6,625 nucleotides of DNA from an uncultured Lachnospiraceae bacterium. Its GTDB lineage: Bacteria > Bacillota > Clostridia > Lachnospirales > Lachnospiraceae. This document shows positions 4,357 through 6,625 of the stretch, piece by piece. The notes under the pieces are model-generated. The model made no database searches, was not told the DNA's origin, and worked only from the letters and a program-made list of their open reading frames with translations. The translations under genes were made by a program, and so were the position numbers. Where the stretch lies: the NCBI GenBank assembly GCA_902803305.1, contig CADCPL010000033.1, forward strand, positions 1 through 6,625, in the 5' to 3' direction. Numbering within the stretch: position 1 is the stretch's first letter; every line of letters begins with the position of its first letter.

Positions 4357-6625
4357 ATGAAGAAAAAGGACAGCGCTTCGGGCAGAAATGCCGAAGAATG
4401 CAAAGAACTCAACTGGGTAGAATTATCGGAAAAGTTCGACGCTAAAGACAAAACGGAAGATGCGATAGTCGGAGAGACGATCTCGCAGATCGTCACGCAG
4501 GACTGTCTCAAGGTAGACACATCGGATATGGACGGCGTAAAAGCCGCCGTCGATTCTTTTTACGCATATGACAGAAAACAGACGGCAAAGAAGCAGGCCC
4601 GCCCCAAGCAGGAACCGGTGTCTTCCGATCTGGAGCAGTCCATACGCAAGTCCGTTGATGAGAAGATAATCATCAGATCCGAGGAACTCAAGAAAAAGCG
4701 CAAGGCTCCGACAAAAAAGACGAAAAAGAAGGCCGAAGCAGCAAAGAAGGCTGAAGCAGTAAAGACGGATGATTCGTTCAGACACAAGAAGGGCCTTGAT
4801 AAATACAGAAGGATGGGTGTTCTTCCGACCAAGAAGAACGGTCCCTCCGCTTTTCGGAAAAAATCAGCCGAGTGGAGATTCAAAGATACTCCAAAGGCAG
4901 CGGTCACGGACGAGGCGATAGAGAAAGAGCTGAGCGAAGAGTCACTTACGGACAGGCTCAGGAGCATGGCGCCCGCGCAGTGGGGCTGCTATATAATGGC
5001 AGCGGTACTGCTGATCACATCGGTGATGACGACGAACGTTTACGCCGATTACCGCGGCGAGATCAATAAGGAAAACGCCATTGCCAACATGAGATCGTTT
5101 GTCGATGATCCGTCCCTTATCGCATACAATGCCGAGGAAGTTGAGACCGAAGAACATGAGCTTGAAGATGCGGCAGCTCCTCTTGAGAGTACCGAAGGAA
5201 AGATGCTCTCGCTCGTTCTTACAAGTGTCGAGAAGGATCTGAAGGTTAAGCTCGTCGATGAGGATGATACCCTTGTAAAGGGCATAAGATGGGGGATAGA
5301 CGTAACCGATAAGGACGGTAAGGAAAGCACTTACGAGGACGAAGACGAAGACGGAGTGATCCATCTGACGGGAATGAGTGCGGGCGATTATACAGTTGCC
5401 ATAGCCGATTCCGACTCCCTTTCCGGATACGTATTTCCGACTGTCGGACAGAAAGTCAGTGTAAAGGCTAAGATCGAATACAAGGTCATCGCCAACATCA
5501 AGGATGAGATCAAGAAGGAGAGCGAAGTCAATGCGGCAGCCGAGGATAACGGAAACAAAGCGGCTGACGTGGAGACCGGAACAGCTCTTACCGATACGGT
5601 TGAATTTGTTGAGTCATCCGTGAATGAAGACGGAGAGACATACGAGGAATCAACGGTCGACCTAAGTAAGACCGAGATAATAGCTTCGATAGCAGGAAGG
5701 CTTATAGGCGCAGTAAGGTCTGCAATAGCCGATCAGATCAGACCGTTTACGGGCAATCTGGCATCGATCGGTATAGGCGCATCCAGGATAGTCGCGGCGG
5801 AAGATACGGATCAGGATCCGACGGAGGATGATGATCCGTACGATGACGACGAAGAGGAAACTACTCCGACTCCTACACCAACGCCGACACCGACTCCCAC
5901 TCCTACTCCTACAGAGGAGGCGGAAGAGGATGATGATCCGTATGATGACGATGATGACGTAACACCTACTCCGAAGCCGACCAAGACTCCTACGCCGACG
6001 ACTACACCTACGGGCACGGTAAAGGTAACGCTCACACCGACACCTACACCGACTCCCGAAGGGCAGTATAAGGCAAATGCACAGCTTTACGATTCGGCCA
6101 AGAATGCGCTTTACGTATATGACGACGGGTCATACAGACTGGCCAAATATGCCGATTACGGCAACTTCAGTACATTCTATAAGAAGATTGTTTCATACGT
6201 GTATACCGGATGGCAGAACATCGACGGACATACGTATTACTTTACAAAAGACCATGAGAAGGTTACCGGTGACCAGGTCATCGGCGGAGTATCATATAAG
6301 TTCAATTCGGACGGAACGCTTGATGCCGGATCGGGAGTTCTCGGAATAGATGTATCCAAGTATCAGCCGAGCATCAACTGGCAGAGTGTCAAGGCTTCGG
6401 GCATCGAGTTCGTTATAATCAGATGCGGATACAGGGGATCATCGACCGGTGCGCTCATTGAAGATCCTTACTTCAAGAGCCACATAAAGGGCGCGAAGAA
6501 TGCCGGCCTTAAGGTGGGCGTATACTTCTTCTCCACGGCTCTTAACGAGGCAGAAGCGGTTGAAGAAGCAAGTATGTGTTCGTACCTGTGCGGCGGATAC
6601 GGACTGAACTATCCGGTATTCATAG
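4357..6625 (+). CDS. Membrane-anchored GH25 muramidase with long cytoplasmic N-terminus (3' end outside window)
   Basis: The frame is open from the ATG at 4357 to the last base, giving 756 residues plus one base. Layout: residues 1-208 are highly charged, with a Lys-rich tract at 112-136. Residues 209-230 form one transmembrane helix (Trp-Gly-Cys-Tyr-Ile-Met-Ala-Ala start) with Arg residues before it, so the N-terminus should be cytoplasmic. Residues about 282-376 look like a Cna-B/SpaA-type beta domain (LTSVEKDLKVKL, later SAGDYTV). Residues 440-481 are Ala/Gly/Ile-rich. Residues 489-567 are an acidic and Thr-Pro linker. Residues 614-655 resemble aromatic/Gly cell-wall-binding repeats (TGWQNIDGHTYYF, then GGVSYKFNSDGTL). 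From 661, Gly-Ile-Asp665-Val-Ser-Lys-Tyr-Gln begins a GH25 lysozyme domain, with a typical RCGYRG and GVYFFS. GH25 enzymes cut the MurNAc-GlcNAc bond of peptidoglycan. The Asp-x-Glu catalytic motif should follow just beyond the window. The domain call is strong; the role in the polysaccharide locus is inferred. Confidence 0.85.
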   Translation, partial: MKKKDSASGRNAEECKELNWVELSEKFDAKDKTEDAIVGETISQIVTQDCLKVDTSDMDGVKAAVDSFYAYDRKQTAKKQARPKQEPVSSDLEQSIRKSVDEKIIIRSEELKKKRKAPTKKTKKKAEAAKKAEAVKTDDSFRHKKGLDKYRRMGVLPTKKNGPSAFRKKSAEWRFKDTPKAAVTDEAIEKELSEESLTDRLRSMAPAQWGCYIMAAVLLITSVMTTNVYADYRGEINKENAIANMRSFVDDPSLIAYNAEEVETEEHELEDAAAPLESTEGKMLSLVLTSVEKDLKVKLVDEDDTLVKGIRWGIDVTDKDGKESTYEDEDEDGVIHLTGMSAGDYTVAIADSDSLSGYVFPTVGQKVSVKAKIEYKVIANIKDEIKKESEVNAAAEDNGNKAADVETGTALTDTVEFVESSVNEDGETYEESTVDLSKTEIIASIAGRLIGAVRSAIADQIRPFTGNLASIGIGASRIVAAEDTDQDPTEDDDPYDDDEEETTPTPTPTPTPTPTPTPTEEAEEDDDPYDDDDDVTPTPKPTKTPTPTTTPTGTVKVTLTPTPTPTPEGQYKANAQLYDSAKNALYVYDDGSYRLAKYADYGNFSTFYKKIVSYVYTGWQNIDGHTYYFTKDHEKVTGDQVIGGVSYKFNSDGTLDAGSGVLGIDVSKYQPSINWQSVKASGIEFVIIRCGYRGSSTGALIEDPYFKSHIKGAKNAGLKVGVYFFSTALNEAEAVEEASMCSYLCGGYGLNYPVFI
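5824..5952 (+). repeat. Duplicated acidic coding repeat (two 27-base copies)
   Basis: Two in-frame copies, 5824-5850 and 5926-5952, encode Glu-Asp-Asp-Asp-Pro-Tyr-Asp-Asp-Asp and differ at only two third-codon positions (25 of 27 bases match). Each is followed by a Thr-Pro run, so the unit looks like an acidic block plus Thr-Pro block that was duplicated within the linker of the muramidase gene. The copies are 102 bases apart, a multiple of three, so the frame is kept. Confidence 0.8.
5860..5913 (+). repeat. Thr-Pro tandem codon repeat, first block
   Basis: Residues 502-519 of the muramidase are almost pure Thr-Pro dipeptides coded by a run of AC-N CC-N codons with varied third bases. Such runs form stiff, extended linkers across the Gram-positive cell wall and are often glycosylated or variable in length between strains. 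The mixed third bases make simple slippage less likely than in a perfect repeat. Confidence 0.85.
5962..6057 (+). repeat. Thr-Pro-rich second block
   Basis: Residues 536-567 continue the linker with Thr-Pro and Lys-Pro-Thr-Lys-Thr-Pro variants. They are interrupted by a short Gly-Thr-Val-Lys-Val-Thr-Leu segment (553-559) before a final Thr-Pro run that leads into the wall-binding region. It is less regular than the first block. Confidence 0.75.

Noticed and set aside
5811..6035. Minus-strand open frame rich in Val-Gly and Ser repeats
   Set aside because: It is the complement of the Thr-Pro and Asp-rich codons of the muramidase linker. It has no ribosome site and is not a gene.
5860..6057. 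CRISPR-like or satellite array
   Set aside because: The repetition is explained by Thr-Pro codons in an open reading frame. There are no constant repeats with unique spacers.

Overview
The window is a piece of a cell-surface polysaccharide locus. All genes are on the + strand and tightly packed, and no stretch longer than about 75 bases lacks a gene. It probably comes from a Gram-positive Clostridia, most likely a Lachnospiraceae relative. This is inferred from mid GC content with frequent ATA and AGA/AGG codons, Shine-Dalgarno-led starts, and above all the last gene. That gene encodes a membrane-anchored GH25 lysozyme-type protein with a Thr-Pro linker, an architecture familiar from that family. 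The assignment rests on style and protein resemblance, not on a database search.

Layout: (1) 2-235, the C-terminus of a multi-spanning membrane protein, probably a Wzx-type polysaccharide flippase. (2) 237-1556, a complete nucleotide-sugar dehydrogenase of the TviB/WbpO type, making a UDP-HexNAc uronic acid. (3) 1544-2278, a YdjC/ChbG-family carbohydrate deacetylase that starts at TTG and overlaps the dehydrogenase by 13 bases. (4) 2279-2350, a short gap with a good sigma-A-like promoter (extended -10) and a ribosome binding site. (5) 2351-3424, rfbB (dTDP-glucose 4,6-dehydratase). (6) 3421-4290, rfbA (glucose-1-phosphate thymidylyltransferase), joined to rfbB by an ATGA overlap. (7) 4357 to the window end, a long open gene (at least 756 codons) with a lysine-rich cytoplasmic N-terminus, one transmembrane helix, a predicted beta-sandwich domain, an acidic/Thr-Pro linker, cell-wall-binding-like repeats and the first part of a GH25 muramidase domain.

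Together the genes suggest synthesis and export of a glycan containing an N-acetylhexosaminuronic acid and a dTDP-6-deoxyhexose-derived sugar. A deacetylase may adjust the N-acetyl groups, and a surface muramidase may remodel peptidoglycan where the polymer is exported or attached. Only the first two steps of the dTDP-sugar pathway (RfbA, RfbB) are here; RfbC and RfbD are not in the window. The most unusual item is the muramidase: its cytoplasmic extension of about 208 residues carries no domain I recognise, and its catalytic Asp-x-Glu motif is expected right at the window edge.
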